Positions 20,434-29,521 of a stretch of 64,000 nucleotides of DNA are shown here, piece by piece. This stretch comes from an endosymbiont of unidentified scaly snail isolate Monju (GTDB taxonomy: Bacteria > Pseudomonadota > Gammaproteobacteria > Chromatiales > Chromatiaceae): contig NZ_AP012978.1 in assembly GCF_000801295.1 (NCBI RefSeq), forward strand, positions 1 through 64,000. The letters are read 5' to 3'. Within the stretch, counting starts at the first letter, position 1; each line of letters starts with the position of its first letter. Below the pieces are notes generated by a model. The model did not search any database, was not told the origin of the DNA, and was given only the letters and a program-made list of their open reading frames with translations. The translations under genes and the position numbers were made by a program.

Positions 20434-20858
20434 AACGCGTGTTGCCCTGGATCGCCGCCGCGCTGCTCGCCGGTTGCATGAGTTCGGTGCCGTCGTTGCC
20501 CTCGTCGCCGCAACGTCTGGATGCCAGTGCAGTGCGTGCCTTGTTCGCGGACCACACCGTGGAGTCCTACAACCGCAACAACCAGCTCACTTCCTTCACC
20601 TATTACCACCCCGACGGCCGGGTGCTGCAACAACGCTTCTGGTCGTATCGCGCCGGCAGCTGGCGCGTGTTGCCGGACGGACGCATCTGCCTGAAATTCA
20701 CCCGCGAGCGTTGCCGTCCCATCGAGCGCGTGGGTGGCGTCTATTACAAGGTGGTTCCCAGGAAGGGACGGGCTGTACGCTATCGCCAGTTCCTGCCGGG
20801 CAACCGCCTGCTGGCGAAGGGGGCCTCCTGGCCGCGAGGGCCGCAATTCCATCCCTGA
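20430..20858 (+). CDS. small lipoprotein, DUF995-like
   Basis: The 142-residue product has a lipoprotein signal with lipobox LLAGC (Cys near residue 16). The mature part follows a pattern like DUF995 proteins: ALFADHTVESYNRNN, FTYYHPDGRV, SWRVLPDGRICLKF and YYKVVP. Ser follows the lipid-anchored Cys neighbourhood (CMSS), so outer-membrane sorting is plausible. It is last in the 16170-20858 operon and is followed by a GC-rich hairpin. Confidence 0.6.
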   Translation: MKRVLPWIAAALLAGCMSSVPSLPSSPQRLDASAVRALFADHTVESYNRNNQLTSFTYYHPDGRVLQQRFWSYRAGSWRVLPDGRICLKFTRERCRPIERVGGVYYKVVPRKGRAVRYRQFLPGNRLLAKGASWPRGPQFHP

Positions 20859-20868
20859 ACTACCGATG

Positions 20869-20904
20869 CCCCGCGCATGCGGGGCGCGATCGGCCGGCTA
20901 TAAT
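20869..20904 (+). promoter_or_regulatory. hairpin and candidate tusA promoter
   Basis: CCCCGC GCAT GCGGGG (20869-20884) forms a 6-bp stem without a T-run, at the end of the preceding operon. A perfect TATAAT follows at 20899-20904, 31 bp before tusA. The string CTATAATGCGCGCAG here recurs exactly at 27645-27659, before another small gene. Confidence 0.45.
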
Positions 20905-20934
20905 GCGCGCAGTCCCAGCACCCGGTCCTGCGCC

Positions 20935-21174
20935 ATGTCCCAACGCCATGTCCTCGATTGCCACCGCCTACTCTGTCCCCTGCCCGTGATCCGGGTGCAG
21001 GATCGGGTGGCGCAGCTTGCCCCCGGCGACGAGCTCGAGGCGGTGTGCACCGACTCCGGTGCGCTCAGCGACATTCCGGCCTGGTGCCGGCTCAACGGCC
21101 ACCAGGTGCTCGAGACCCGCGAGAACGACGGTGAATACGTGGTGGTGCTGCGTGTAGGGGGCGACCCGGCATGA
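20935..21174 (+). CDS. tusA: TusA-family sulfur carrier protein
   Basis: TusA proteins carry persulfide sulfur to tRNA thiolation, molybdenum cofactor synthesis or, in sulfur oxidisers, to the Dsr/Hdr systems. The 79-residue product is full length, with the signature CPLP at about residue 14 (LDCHRLLCPLPVIR) and the usual two-layer pattern. Its TGA overlaps the ATG of the cation efflux gene. It has its own -10 upstream. Which sulfur pathway it serves cannot be told from this window. Confidence 0.85.
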   Translation: MSQRHVLDCHRLLCPLPVIRVQDRVAQLAPGDELEAVCTDSGALSDIPAWCRLNGHQVLETRENDGEYVVVLRVGGDPA

Positions 21175-22328
21175 ACGGTGTGACCACACCCATGCTCGAG
21201 GAGCGCACCCGGGCCAGCCAGCGGGTCACCCTGGTTGGTGCGGTGATCAACCTGCTGCTCTCCGTGCTCAAGCTGGTGGCCGGCTGGCTGGCGGGATCCG
21301 CGGCCCTGGTCGCCGACGGCATCCATTCACTGTCCGATCTGGTGTCCGATGCCCTGGTCTGGTTCGCGGCGCACCATGCCGCACAGGAACCCGACGAGGA
21401 ACACCCTTACGGTCATGGCCGCTTCGAGACGGCGGCCACCCTGGGCCTGGGGATCCTGCTCGGCCTGGTGGCCCTGGGGATCGTCTGGGACGCGGTGCAA
21501 CGCGTCTCCAAGGGCGACTATCCCTCGCCTGGTGCACTGGCGGCGGTGTGGGCGGCGGCGATCTCCATACTCGCGAAGGAGGCGTTGTACTGGTACACCA
21601 TCCTCACCGCGCGCCGGGTGAACTCCAGGATGCTGGCGGCCAACGCATGGCATCACCGCAGCGATGCGATCTCCTCGATCGTGGTGCTGCTCGGTATCCT
21701 CGGCGCAATGGCCGGCTGGCCCTACCTGGACGCGGTGGCCGCGGTGGTGGTCGGCGCCATGGTGGCCAAGATCGGCTGGGACCTGGGCTGGGAGGCCATG
21801 CAGGAGCTGGTGGACGCCGCGCTGGACCCCGAACAGGTGCGTGCGGCCGAAGTCGCGATCTGCTCGGTGGACGGGGTACGCTCCATCCACATGCTGCGCA
21901 CCCGCCGGCAAGGGCACCAGGCCGCGGCGGATGTGCACGTGCAGGTGGATCCCCGGCTCTCGGTATCCGAGGGGCACATGATCAGCATCGCCGTGGAAGA
22001 GCGCCTGAAGGAGGCCGTCGAGGCGATCAACGACGTGACCGTGCACATCGACCCGGAAAACGACGAGGTCGGCCCGCCCTGCTGTAATCTGCCCCTGCGC
22101 AGCGAAGCGTTGCGCCTGCTGCGAGGCTACTGGCCCGATCTGCCCGAGGGACATGACATCGTGTTGCACTATCTGTCGGGCCGGATAGACGTGGACCTCG
22201 AGCTGCCCCTCGCTCGTTGTGACCGGGACGAGGCGGTGGCGCTGCGTGAGTACCTGCAACAGGCTCTCGAAGTCGATCCCCGTTTCGGGGATGTGCATGT
22301 CAAGTACCGCCTGGATGCACCAGAATAG
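21171..22328 (+). CDS. cation diffusion facilitator (CDF) transporter
   Basis: CDF proteins export divalent metals (Zn, Fe, Mn, Cd) by proton antiport. The 385-residue product has six predicted membrane segments, the two metal-site motifs HSLSD (near residue 53) and HHRSD (near residue 160), and a cytoplasmic C-terminal metal-sensing domain. That domain is longer than in the E. coli FieF type, with an added CC-containing tail (GPPCCNLPLR, near residue 303) of about 85 residues. It is translationally coupled to tusA (ATGA). The metal is not readable from sequence. Confidence 0.85.
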   Translation: MNGVTTPMLEERTRASQRVTLVGAVINLLLSVLKLVAGWLAGSAALVADGIHSLSDLVSDALVWFAAHHAAQEPDEEHPYGHGRFETAATLGLGILLGLVALGIVWDAVQRVSKGDYPSPGALAAVWAAAISILAKEALYWYTILTARRVNSRMLAANAWHHRSDAISSIVVLLGILGAMAGWPYLDAVAAVVVGAMVAKIGWDLGWEAMQELVDAALDPEQVRAAEVAICSVDGVRSIHMLRTRRQGHQAAADVHVQVDPRLSVSEGHMISIAVEERLKEAVEAINDVTVHIDPENDEVGPPCCNLPLRSEALRLLRGYWPDLPEGHDIVLHYLSGRIDVDLELPLARCDRDEAVALREYLQQALEVDPRFGDVHVKYRLDAPE

Positions 22329-22344
22329 CGCGTTCCTGTCGCAT

Positions 22345-22361
22345 TGGCACCATAACGGTGC
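22345..22361 (+). promoter_or_regulatory. NtrC-type enhancer site upstream of glnA
   Basis: TGGCACCATAACGGTGC is a dyad close to the NtrC consensus TGCACCA-N3-TGGTGCA. It lies about 145 bp upstream of the sigma-54 promoter, a normal enhancer distance. Confidence 0.65.
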
Positions 22362-22503
22362 GACTATCGCCGAGGTCGGGCGCGGAGGCGACGAAAATGC
22401 CCTGCCATGGGCATGCCATTTCGTGCCGGATCCTCTATAGTTCGCAGCCATATCGGCAACGATGACCGGCTGCAGGGGTTGTTGCCGCAAAGCATCCGTC
22501 TGG

Positions 22504-22519
22504 TGGCATATTGTTTGCC
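22504..22519 (+). promoter_or_regulatory. sigma-54 promoter of glnA
   Basis: TGGCAT-N5-TTGC has the invariant GG (-24) and GC (-12) with correct spacing. It lies about 100 bp before the glnA ATG. Together with the upstream NtrC site and linked ntrBC, this indicates nitrogen-limitation control. Confidence 0.8.
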
Positions 22520-22619
22520 TTTATACTGAACACCCTGTCGGTCTTGCACCGATCAGGACCGGAATTTTGAACAGGCTGCCTGAAGACAGCCTTCCCCTAA
22601 CCTTCTTGGAGAGATCGAG

Positions 22620-24029
22620 ATGGCCGCAAAAAACGTCCTGAAGATGATCAAGGACAATGACGTCAAGTACGTCGATTTCCGTTTCACCGATACCCGCGGC
22701 AAGGAGCAGCACGTCACCGTGCCTGCTTCCACCATTGACGAGGACCTGTTCGAGGATGGCAAGATGTTCGACGGTTCCTCCATCGCCGGCTGGAAGGGTA
22801 TCAATGAGTCCGACATGATCCTGATGCCGGATGCGGATACTGCCGTGATGGACCCGTTCACCGACGAGTCCACCATGATCCTGCGCTGCGACATCCTCGA
22901 GCCCTCCACCATGGAAGGCTACGAGCGGGATCCGCGCTCGGTGGCCAAGCGCGCCGAAGCCTACCTGAAGTCCACCGGCATTGCCGACACCGCCTACTTC
23001 GGTCCCGAGCCGGAGTTCTTCGTGCTCGACGACGTGCGCTGGAGCGTGACCATGGCCGGCTCCATGGTGCAGATCGATTCCGAAGAGGCCGAGTGGAACT
23101 CGGAGAAGGTCTACGAGGACGGCAACATCGGTCACCGTCCGGGTGTCAAGGGTGGCTACTTCCCGGTGCCGCCGGTCGATTCCCTGCACGACCTGCGTTC
23201 GGCCATGTGTGACGCCCTCGAGGAGATGGGCGTGACCGTCGAGGTGCACCACCACGAGGTGGCCACCGCCGGTCAATGCGAGATCGGCACCCAGTTCAAC
23301 ACCCTGGTCAAGCGCGCTGACTGGAATCAGATCCTCAAGTACTGCGTGCACAACGTCGCCCATGCCTACGGCAAGACCGCGACCTTCATGCCCAAGCCCA
23401 TCGTGGGCGACAACGGCTCCGGCATGCACGTCCACCAGTCGCTGGCAAAGGACGGCGAGAACATCTTCGCCGGTGACCAGTACGGCGGCCTGAGCGAGAC
23501 CGCGCTGTACTACATCGGCGGTATCATCAAGCACGCCCGTGCGCTGAATGCGTTCACCAACGCCTCGACCAACTCCTACAAGCGCCTGGTGCCTGGCTTC
23601 GAGGCCCCGGTGATGCTGGCCTACTCGGCCCGTAACCGCTCCGCCTCCATTCGTATTCCCTGGGTCGCCAGCCCCAAGGCACGCCGCATCGAGGTGCGCT
23701 TTCCCGACCCGACCGCCAACCCCTACCTGGCCTTCTCGGCCATGATGATGGCCGGTCTGGACGGTATCCAGAACAAGATCCACCCGGGCGACGCCGCCGA
23801 CAAGGATCTCTACGACCTGCCGCCGGAAGAGGCAGCAGCCATCCCGACCGTGTGCCACAGCCTGGATCAGGCCCTGGAGGCCCTGGACGCCGACCGTGAC
23901 TTCCTGAAGGCCGGTGGTGTGTTCACCGACGACCTGATCGACGGCTACATCGAGCTGAAGATGGAGGAGGTCACGCAACTGCGCATGACCACCCACCCGA
24001 TCGAGTTCGATCTGTACTACAGCCTGTAA
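22620..24029 (+). CDS. glnA: glutamine synthetase type I
   Basis: GlnA condenses glutamate and ammonia to glutamine using ATP, as a cytoplasmic dodecamer. The 469 residues equal the E. coli length. Visible features are FDGSSIAGW near residue 55, the active-site [13 protein letters not shown] near residue 218, the ATP site region [10 protein letters not shown] near residue 265, and the adenylylation loop with Tyr in [10 protein letters not shown] near residue 398, so GlnE control is likely. The start follows a GGAGA RBS. It is expressed from the sigma-54 promoter and ends at a strong terminator, with ntrBC downstream. Confidence 0.98.
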   Translation: MAAKNVLKMIKDNDVKYVDFRFTDTRGKEQHVTVPASTIDEDLFEDGKMFDGSSIAGWKGINESDMILMPDADTAVMDPFTDESTMILRCDILEPSTMEGYERDPRSVAKRAEAYLKSTGIADTAYFGPEPEFFVLDDVRWSVTMAGSMVQIDSEEAEWNSEKVYEDGNIGHRPGVKGGYFPVPPVDSLHDLRSAMCDALEEMGVTVEVHHHEVATAGQCEIGTQFNTLVKRADWNQILKYCVHNVAHAYGKTATFMPKPIVGDNGSGMHVHQSLAKDGENIFAGDQYGGLSETALYYIGGIIKHARALNAFTNASTNSYKRLVPGFEAPVMLAYSARNRSASIRIPWVASPKARRIEVRFPDPTANPYLAFSAMMMAGLDGIQNKIHPGDAADKDLYDLPPEEAAAIPTVCHSLDQALEALDADRDFLKAGGVFTDDLIDGYIELKMEEVTQLRMTTHPIEFDLYYSL

Positions 24030-24057
24030 GCCAGGCACCCGTACACGGGTCGTAGCA

Positions 24058-24088
24058 GGCCCGCAGCCGTCAGGCTGCGGGCCTTTTT
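24058..24088 (+). terminator. intrinsic terminator of glnA
   Basis: A perfect 11-bp stem, GGCCCGCAGCC / GGCTGCGGGCC, with a GTCA loop is followed by five T, 29 bp after the glnA stop. Confidence 0.95.
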
Positions 24089-24230
24089 CGTGGTGTGGTG
24101 GTGTCATCGTTCGCGACGGAGGCGCCGCTCCCATGTGCAGGAGGCCCGTCCCCGGGCCGAATGCCCGCCGTCTCCGGGGACAAACGGTCTGCCGCTTGGC
24201 AGTGGGCGGGGACTGCTCTATGCTCGGAGC

Positions 24231-24882
24231 ATGTCCAGGTATTCCCTCCTGTTGCTGCTCCTCCTGCCGTGGTCCGCGCAGGCGGTGATCTGCAAGTCGG
24301 TGGACGCCAAGGGTGGGGTCGCCTATTCCGATGTGCCGGCAGCCGAATGCAAGCATCCGGTCAGGTTGCCGGAGGTCTCCCGTTACGCACCGCCCCCTGT
24401 CGGCGCCGAGCCGCCGGCCGATAATGGCACGACCAATGTCGCGGTATACCGAGATGCGCATCGAGCAGCCGGCCGCCGGTGGCACGGTACGCAGTAACGA
24501 GGGCAAGGTTCCGGTGGCGACCCTGGGCTCCACCCTCACAGGGGTCTCTCCAGGCACCCACAGCCTGGGGGCTCGCATCGTGGACGCGGCGGGGCGCGTG
24601 CTGTATTCGACCGGATCCATCCCCTTCACCCTGCATCGCGAGGCGAAGGAGACGACCATTCCCACGACACCGCCAGAAGGTGCCTACCAGCCACGTTACG
24701 TCCCTCCGTCGAACGGCAAGACGGATTTTCAGCCGACCAATCCCGTACAGCCGTTCAAGCCCAGCCCCGAGAAACCCGACTACTCTTCCCAATCGCAACC
24801 GGATTACGCACCCAGCACCACACCCATCCCGCCGTCGTCGGGCACGACCCACCCCGCCTTTGCCCCCAACTATCGCCCATGA
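24231..24882 (+). pseudogene. DUF4124 secreted protein, +1 frameshift
   Basis: The first frame encodes a signal peptide (MSRYSLLLLLLLPWSAQA) and a DUF4124-type start (VICKSVDAKGGVAYSDVPAAEC). It then derails after NGTTNVA near 24443. The next frame carries the expected continuation, YTEMRIEQPAAGGTVRSNEG ... LGSTLTGVSPGTHSL, ending in a Pro/Ser-rich tail at 24882. Dropping one G in GCGGTATAC (24443-24444) joins the two into about 216 residues. Such proteins are periplasmic and of unknown function; this class is common beside glnA-ntrBC in related bacteria, as I recall. Confidence 0.75.
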
Positions 24883-24907
24883 GACATGCACCATTCTGGT
24901 GCATGTC
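24883..24907. promoter_or_regulatory. perfect NtrC-type dyad upstream of ntrBC
   Basis: GACATGCACCA-TTC-TGGTGCATGTC is a perfect inverted repeat with 11-bp arms. Its core TGCACCA-N3-TGGTGCA (24887-24903) matches the NtrC consensus. It lies about 190 bp before ntrB, so autoregulation of ntrBC by NtrC is the simplest reading. Confidence 0.75.
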
Positions 24908-25098
24908 CGTTCGCAAAGTGTCAGAATCGGAGCCGGACGTGGTGACGTGCCCCGGCCGTTCCATGAACCGTCATTGCAGGGGCTGATGGCGCTGGATTCA
25001 GGGTCATGAGCCGTTCAGGATGTCCTCGTTACGCCAGGCCGGATCGCAGCACAGCCCGTGCTGGCCACGGTGGCCCGAAACTTGCTCTCTCTTTGCAT

Positions 25099-26178
25099 AT
25101 GAACGCCGTCCCCTGTCCCGAGACCCGCATTCTCGACAACCTGGTCACCGGAGTCCTGGTCTTCGACTCGGAAGGCCGGGTGCTGTATCTGAACCAGATG
25201 GCCGAGGCCATGCTGGGCCTGAGCGCACGCCACGTGATCGGGCAGCGGCCGGAGCCCCATATCTGCTGCGACGGTCAACCGCTCATCGATCTGGTCGGCA
25301 GCGCGCGTGAGGGCGAGGTGATCGGCAAGCGTGGCGCCACCCTGGTGCGTGCCGACCGTGAGCTGATCACCGTGGATTGCACCATTACTCACGCGCCCGA
25401 GGAACCGCCGCGCACCATTGTGGAACTGCAGCAGGTGGACCGGCAGTTACGTATACGTCGCGAGAACCAGCTCATCACCCAGCAGGCGGCAACCCGGGAC
25501 CTGTTGCGTGGTCTGGCACACGAGATCAAGAACCCCCTGGGTGGCCTGCGCGGGGCAGCACAGCTGCTGGCAGCCGAGTTGCCCGAGCCGGGACTCGAGG
25601 AGTACACCCGCATCATCATCGAGGAGGCCGACCGCCTGAAGTCCCTGGTCGATGCCCTGCTGGGACCGAACCGCCGACCCGAGTATCGGCCGGTGAATAT
25701 CCACCAGGTCCTCGAGCGGGTACGCAGCCTGGTCCTGGCCGAGGCCGGTGACCGCGAGCTGGTGATCGAGCGTGACTACGATCCCAGCATCCCCGAGCTG
25801 ATCGGTGATGCCGACCAGCTCATCCAGGCCGTGCTCAACATCGTGCGCAACGCCGTACAGGCGCTGCAAGGCGTCGAGCGCCCGCGTATTCGTCTGAAGA
25901 CGCGTATTGCACGAAATTTCACCATCGGCGCGGTACGTCACCGCCTGGTGGCCCGTGTGGAGATCCGTGACAACGGACCGGGCATCCCCGAGGCCATTGC
26001 CGACACCCTGTTCCTGCCGATGGTCACCTCCGGCAGCGGCACGGGCCTGGGCCTGTCCATTGCCCAGTCACTGATCACCCAGCACAGGGGGCTGGTGGAA
26101 TGCAGCAGCCGGCCGGGAGAGACCGTATTCACCCTGTTGCTGCCCTTGCCCGGCAACCGCAATGCGCAGGAGGCTTGA
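25099..26178 (+). CDS. ntrB: nitrogen regulation sensor histidine kinase NtrB
   Basis: NtrB (GlnL) phosphorylates or dephosphorylates NtrC under PII control. The 359-residue soluble kinase has an N-terminal PAS domain (about residues 5-110), the phospho-acceptor helix LAHEIKNPLGGLRGAAQLL (His near residue 140), and a GHKL ATPase with N box IVRNAVQAL and G boxes DNGPGIP and GSGTGLGLS. I chose ATG 25099, where NtrB homology begins; the frame is open to ATG 25006. The stop is 1 bp before the ntrC start. Confidence 0.95.
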   Translation: MNAVPCPETRILDNLVTGVLVFDSEGRVLYLNQMAEAMLGLSARHVIGQRPEPHICCDGQPLIDLVGSAREGEVIGKRGATLVRADRELITVDCTITHAPEEPPRTIVELQQVDRQLRIRRENQLITQQAATRDLLRGLAHEIKNPLGGLRGAAQLLAAELPEPGLEEYTRIIIEEADRLKSLVDALLGPNRRPEYRPVNIHQVLERVRSLVLAEAGDRELVIERDYDPSIPELIGDADQLIQAVLNIVRNAVQALQGVERPRIRLKTRIARNFTIGAVRHRLVARVEIRDNGPGIPEAIADTLFLPMVTSGSGTGLGLSIAQSLITQHRGLVECSSRPGETVFTLLLPLPGNRNAQEA

Positions 26179-26179
26179 G

Positions 26180-27598
26180 ATGAACACCCCGAACACCGTC
26201 TGGGTTATCGACGACGACCGTTCCATCCGCTGGGTACTCGAGAAGGCCCTGCAGAAGGCCGGTATGACGGTGCGCAGCTTCGAGCGCGCCGATGGTGTGC
26301 TCGAGGCCCTGGAGCGGGAGAAACCCGACGCCATTCTCTCCGACATCCGCATGCCCGGCATGGACGGCATCGCCCTGCTGGAACAGATTCAGGCGCGTCA
26401 CCCCGAGATTCCGGTGATCATCATGACCGCGCATTCCGATCTCGACAGCGCCGTGTCCGCCTACCACAGCGGTGCCTTCGAATACCTGCCCAAGCCGTTC
26501 GATGTCACCGAGGCGGTCGATCAGGTCAGGCGCGCCTGCCGCCTGCGTCGAGAGCGCCTGGCCGATGCCAGCAGCAGCGAGGAGAGCGGCGCCGAGATCA
26601 TCGGCGAGGCCCCGGCCATGCAGGAGGTGTTTCGCGCCATCGGTCGCCTGGCGCGCTCCAATATCACCGTACTCATCAATGGCGAGTCGGGCACCGGCAA
26701 GGAGCTGGTGGCACATGCACTGCACCATCACAGCCCGCGCGCGAGTGGCCCCTTCATTGCGCTGAACATGGCTGCCATCCCGCACGATCTGCTCGAGTCC
26801 GAACTGTTCGGCCACGAGAAGGGGGCCTTTACAGGAGCGCAGGCACGCCGCCCCGGGCGTTTCGAGCAGGCGAATGGAGGCACCCTGTTCCTCGACGAGA
26901 TCGGCGATATGCCCTTCGAGTTACAGACCCGCCTGCTGCGGGTGTTGGCCGATGGCGAGTTCTACCGCGTGGGTGGGCACGAGCTGGTGAAGGTCGATGT
27001 GCGCATCATCGCCGCCACGCACCAGGACCTGGAGCGCCTGGTCGCCGAGGGGCGTTTTCGTGAAGACCTGTTCCACCGTCTCAATGTCATCCGTATCCAC
27101 ATCCCGGCCCTGCGCGAGCGACGCGAGGACATCCCCCTGCTGATGCGGCACTTCCTCAAGCAGGCGGCACGTGAGCTCGATGTCGAGGCCAAGCGCCTGC
27201 TGCCGGAGACCGAGGCCCTGTTGCGCAGGCTCGACTGGCCGGGCAATGTGCGCCAGCTCGAGAACACCGCGCGCTGGCTCACGGTGATGGCCTCGGGCCG
27301 CGAGATCCACCCCGACGATCTGCCGCCCGAACTGCGCGAGGCCACGTCCCAGGCCCCTGGCGGCGGCGATTGGCAGGACGCCTTGCGTGCCTGGGCCCGT
27401 GCCGAACTGGCCAGCGGTCGCCGCGATCTGCTCGAAGAGGCCCTGCCGGCCTTCGAAACGGTGATGATCCGCGTCGCCCTGGAGCAGACGGGGGGGCGGC
27501 GCCAGGAGGCGGCGCGCCTGCTGGGCTGGGGCCGCAACACCCTCACGCGCAAGATCAAGGAGTTGGGTCTGGAAGAGGATCTGAAGGACGCCAGCTGA
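26180..27598 (+). CDS. ntrC: nitrogen regulation response regulator NtrC
   Basis: NtrC (GlnG) activates sigma-54 promoters when nitrogen is low. The 472-residue product has a receiver domain with the phospho-Asp in LSDIRMPGMDG (near residue 54), a sigma-54 AAA+ domain with Walker A GESGTGKE and the GAFTGA loop (near residue 215), and a C-terminal Fis-type helix-turn-helix (GGRRQEAARLLGWGRNTLTRK). The ATG at 26180 follows AGGAGG at 26168-26173, which settles the start over ATG 26162. Confidence 0.97.
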   Translation: MNTPNTVWVIDDDRSIRWVLEKALQKAGMTVRSFERADGVLEALEREKPDAILSDIRMPGMDGIALLEQIQARHPEIPVIIMTAHSDLDSAVSAYHSGAFEYLPKPFDVTEAVDQVRRACRLRRERLADASSSEESGAEIIGEAPAMQEVFRAIGRLARSNITVLINGESGTGKELVAHALHHHSPRASGPFIALNMAAIPHDLLESELFGHEKGAFTGAQARRPGRFEQANGGTLFLDEIGDMPFELQTRLLRVLADGEFYRVGGHELVKVDVRIIAATHQDLERLVAEGRFREDLFHRLNVIRIHIPALRERREDIPLLMRHFLKQAARELDVEAKRLLPETEALLRRLDWPGNVRQLENTARWLTVMASGREIHPDDLPPELREATSQAPGGGDWQDALRAWARAELASGRRDLLEEALPAFETVMIRVALEQTGGRRQEAARLLGWGRNTLTRKIKELGLEEDLKDAS

Positions 27599-27645
27599 GC
27601 CCCCAACCCGGGGGAATGCAGCGGAATCACCGCGGCCGGCGACCC

Positions 27646-27651
27646 TATAAT
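27646..27651 (+). promoter_or_regulatory. candidate -10 element before the 27689 gene
   Basis: TATAAT lies 38 bp before the ATG at 27689. The surrounding 15 bp (CTATAATGCGCGCAG) are identical to the tusA promoter region at 20898-20912. No clear -35 is seen. Confidence 0.4.
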
Positions 27652-27688
27652 GCGCGCAGCATCTCTGTCTCAATCACGAGGGGAATCC

Positions 27689-28093
27689 ATGGACAGCACC
27701 AGTATCGACCTGGTTGGGTCGAAGATCAGCCAGGTGAAGATCGAGGGTGACACCGTGGCCATCCGTTTCGAACCGGCCTATCTCATCAAGACCATGACCG
27801 GCTCGGTGGAGCGTACCCGCTGGTGGCAGAATGGCTGGCTGGTGTTCGAGGGCGCCGAGTTGGAGGACAGCGCGGTGCTCGATGCCCTGCCGGCCGAGTG
27901 CGCCGGGGGAGATGTGGGCGAGAACATCTACACCTACCGTGACATGTTGCCGGTGCCGTTGGAGAGTCATGGACAGGCGCATTGCGCGTTGAAGCTGGCC
28001 GGCAGCGAGCACCTGTTGAAGGTGAACGCAGCGGCGGTGCGTCTCGACCTGGAAGACGTCGCCAGGTACATCGAGCACATCCGTCCCGAATAG
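27689..28093 (+). CDS. conserved hypothetical protein
   Basis: This 134-residue soluble protein has no signal peptide, membrane segment or known motif. It is acidic overall and alternates beta-type stretches (KISQVKIEGDTVAIRFEPAYLIKTM) with turns. The ATG is preceded by GAGGGGAATCC, a good RBS. It lies between ntrC and the convergent CNB-HDOD gene and appears monocistronic with its own -10. I do not recognise the family. Confidence 0.55.
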   Translation: MDSTSIDLVGSKISQVKIEGDTVAIRFEPAYLIKTMTGSVERTRWWQNGWLVFEGAELEDSAVLDALPAECAGGDVGENIYTYRDMLPVPLESHGQAHCALKLAGSEHLLKVNAAAVRLDLEDVARYIEHIRPE

Positions 28094-28115
28094 GGCCGGC
28101 GGGCAAGCTTCCCGC

Positions 28116-29375
28116 TCAGCCTTCCAGAATATGGTTGGCGCCATTCAGTGCGCCGTTGGCCGCTTCCATGATCCGCAGACTGATCTCCGGCGGCGCGTCG
28201 CGCAGGCCGAGCCGCGCCACAGCGGGCATCTCGTCCAGCGAAGGGCCCTGGAGCAGGGCGCCCTGGCCGATGTCGGCATGGCGGTCGGCGACGATCACCA
28301 CGTCGGCATAATCCGCGGGTCCGTTGTGATCGCGCATGGGATCCAGGGCATCGTGCAGCGCATGGCGCAACTGAAATCCGAGAGGCCACATCGAGGCGAT
28401 CAGCCGCGTGACCTCGTTGGCGTATTCGTCGATGGCCTGTTTCAGGCTCCGGGCGTCGATCTTGCGGTCGGTGCGATTGACATAGGTGAGCAGCACCGGT
28501 ACCCCCAGGCGATGCAGCAGGCCGGCGCTGGCGGCCACATCGGGATCCAGGCGTTCACCGAGACGGGCCAGCACATAGGCGATCGCCGAGACGCGCAGGC
28601 TGCGTTCCCACCAGCTGCGCATGGCCGCCAGGATGGCGGGGGTGCGGGAGCGCAGCGTCTCGCGCAGTACGCAGCTGAACACGATCGAGATGGTCCTCTC
28701 GTACCCGAGTTGGCGCACTGCCTGGCCGACGTGATCGATGCGGTCCCTGCCTGTCGCGTGGTTGGCGGCGCGGATCAGCTTGGCCGAGAGTACCGGTTCC
28801 ACCATCAGTGCCTGGGCGATCTGCTCCGGATCGTTCTCCATGTCCAGGATGGCGCGTCCGATCATGGCGCCAACTTCCGGTGGTGACTCCATGGCCAGGC
28901 GATCGGCCTCCAGATCGGACAGGATGCTACTGATGAAGAGCGTCTCCGAGCTGCTGTTCAGGAGGGTCTCGCTTTCCTCGACCAGGTAGTTCTCGTCCAC
29001 GATGATCGAGGACGCACGCTCGAATTGCAGCAGGTCTTCGAGAAGCTGATTGGACACCCGGATGTACTTGACCGGCGTGCGAGCGGTTACCCGGTAGAGC
29101 GATGGCCGCAGGCGGCTGATGGGCATGCGCGCCGCCGGGTCGTCGGCGGAGATGATCCGGGTATGGCCATCGCTGGCGCGCAGTTCAACCTCTCCTTCCA
29201 GCAGGTACAGGGTGGTATTTTCGGTGCTGCCGAGTTCCAGCAGGCGGGTGCCGGCCTTGGCCGTGCTTATCCTGAGTTGTCGCGCCAAGTCTTCACGCTC
29301 GACCGGGCTGAGGGCCTGGAAGCGCTGAAAATGGGCGAGCACGCTGGGGCTGGGGTGGATTCCTGGTTCAGGCAT
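28116..29375 (-). CDS. cyclic-nucleotide-binding domain plus HDOD regulator
   Basis: The 419-residue protein has an N-terminal CNB-like beta barrel (about residues 10-125, GTRLLELGSTENTTLYLLEGEVEL) and a C-terminal HDOD domain (about 190-400). HDOD domains are HD-superfamily relatives without the metal residues and act as signalling scaffolds. I chose ATG 29375 because AAGGA sits 5 bp upstream; the frame extends to 29432. The next gene pair upstream (29522-30768) has the same two-domain layout, so this looks like a tandem duplication. Confidence 0.8.
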   Translation of the reverse strand: MPEPGIHPSPSVLAHFQRFQALSPVEREDLARQLRISTAKAGTRLLELGSTENTTLYLLEGEVELRASDGHTRIISADDPAARMPISRLRPSLYRVTARTPVKYIRVSNQLLEDLLQFERASSIIVDENYLVEESETLLNSSSETLFISSILSDLEADRLAMESPPEVGAMIGRAILDMENDPEQIAQALMVEPVLSAKLIRAANHATGRDRIDHVGQAVRQLGYERTISIVFSCVLRETLRSRTPAILAAMRSWWERSLRVSAIAYVLARLGERLDPDVAASAGLLHRLGVPVLLTYVNRTDRKIDARSLKQAIDEYANEVTRLIASMWPLGFQLRHALHDALDPMRDHNGPADYADVVIVADRHADIGQGALLQGPSLDEMPAVARLGLRDAPPEISLRIMEAANGALNGANHILEG

Positions 29376-29521
29376 GAGCGTCCTTGTACTCCTCGTGGCC
29401 CGCTGGAAAACGCGATGGTCATCACGGATCACGTTTTTCCGTAATCTTATTGAACCACAAGCCCTCTCGAGCAGAGTGGATTTACATGTAGGAATTTTCT
29501 GAAAGTTGTCGTTTTCCCGAC

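Noticed and set aside
20734-20934. Longer tusA start
   Set aside because: The upstream extension overlaps the lipoprotein gene out of frame and lacks TusA homology; ATG 20935 fits family length.
22521-24665. 714-codon open frame opposite glnA
   Set aside because: Antisense frame left open by the high GC codon bias of glnA; no domain sense and fully overlapped by an unmistakable gene.
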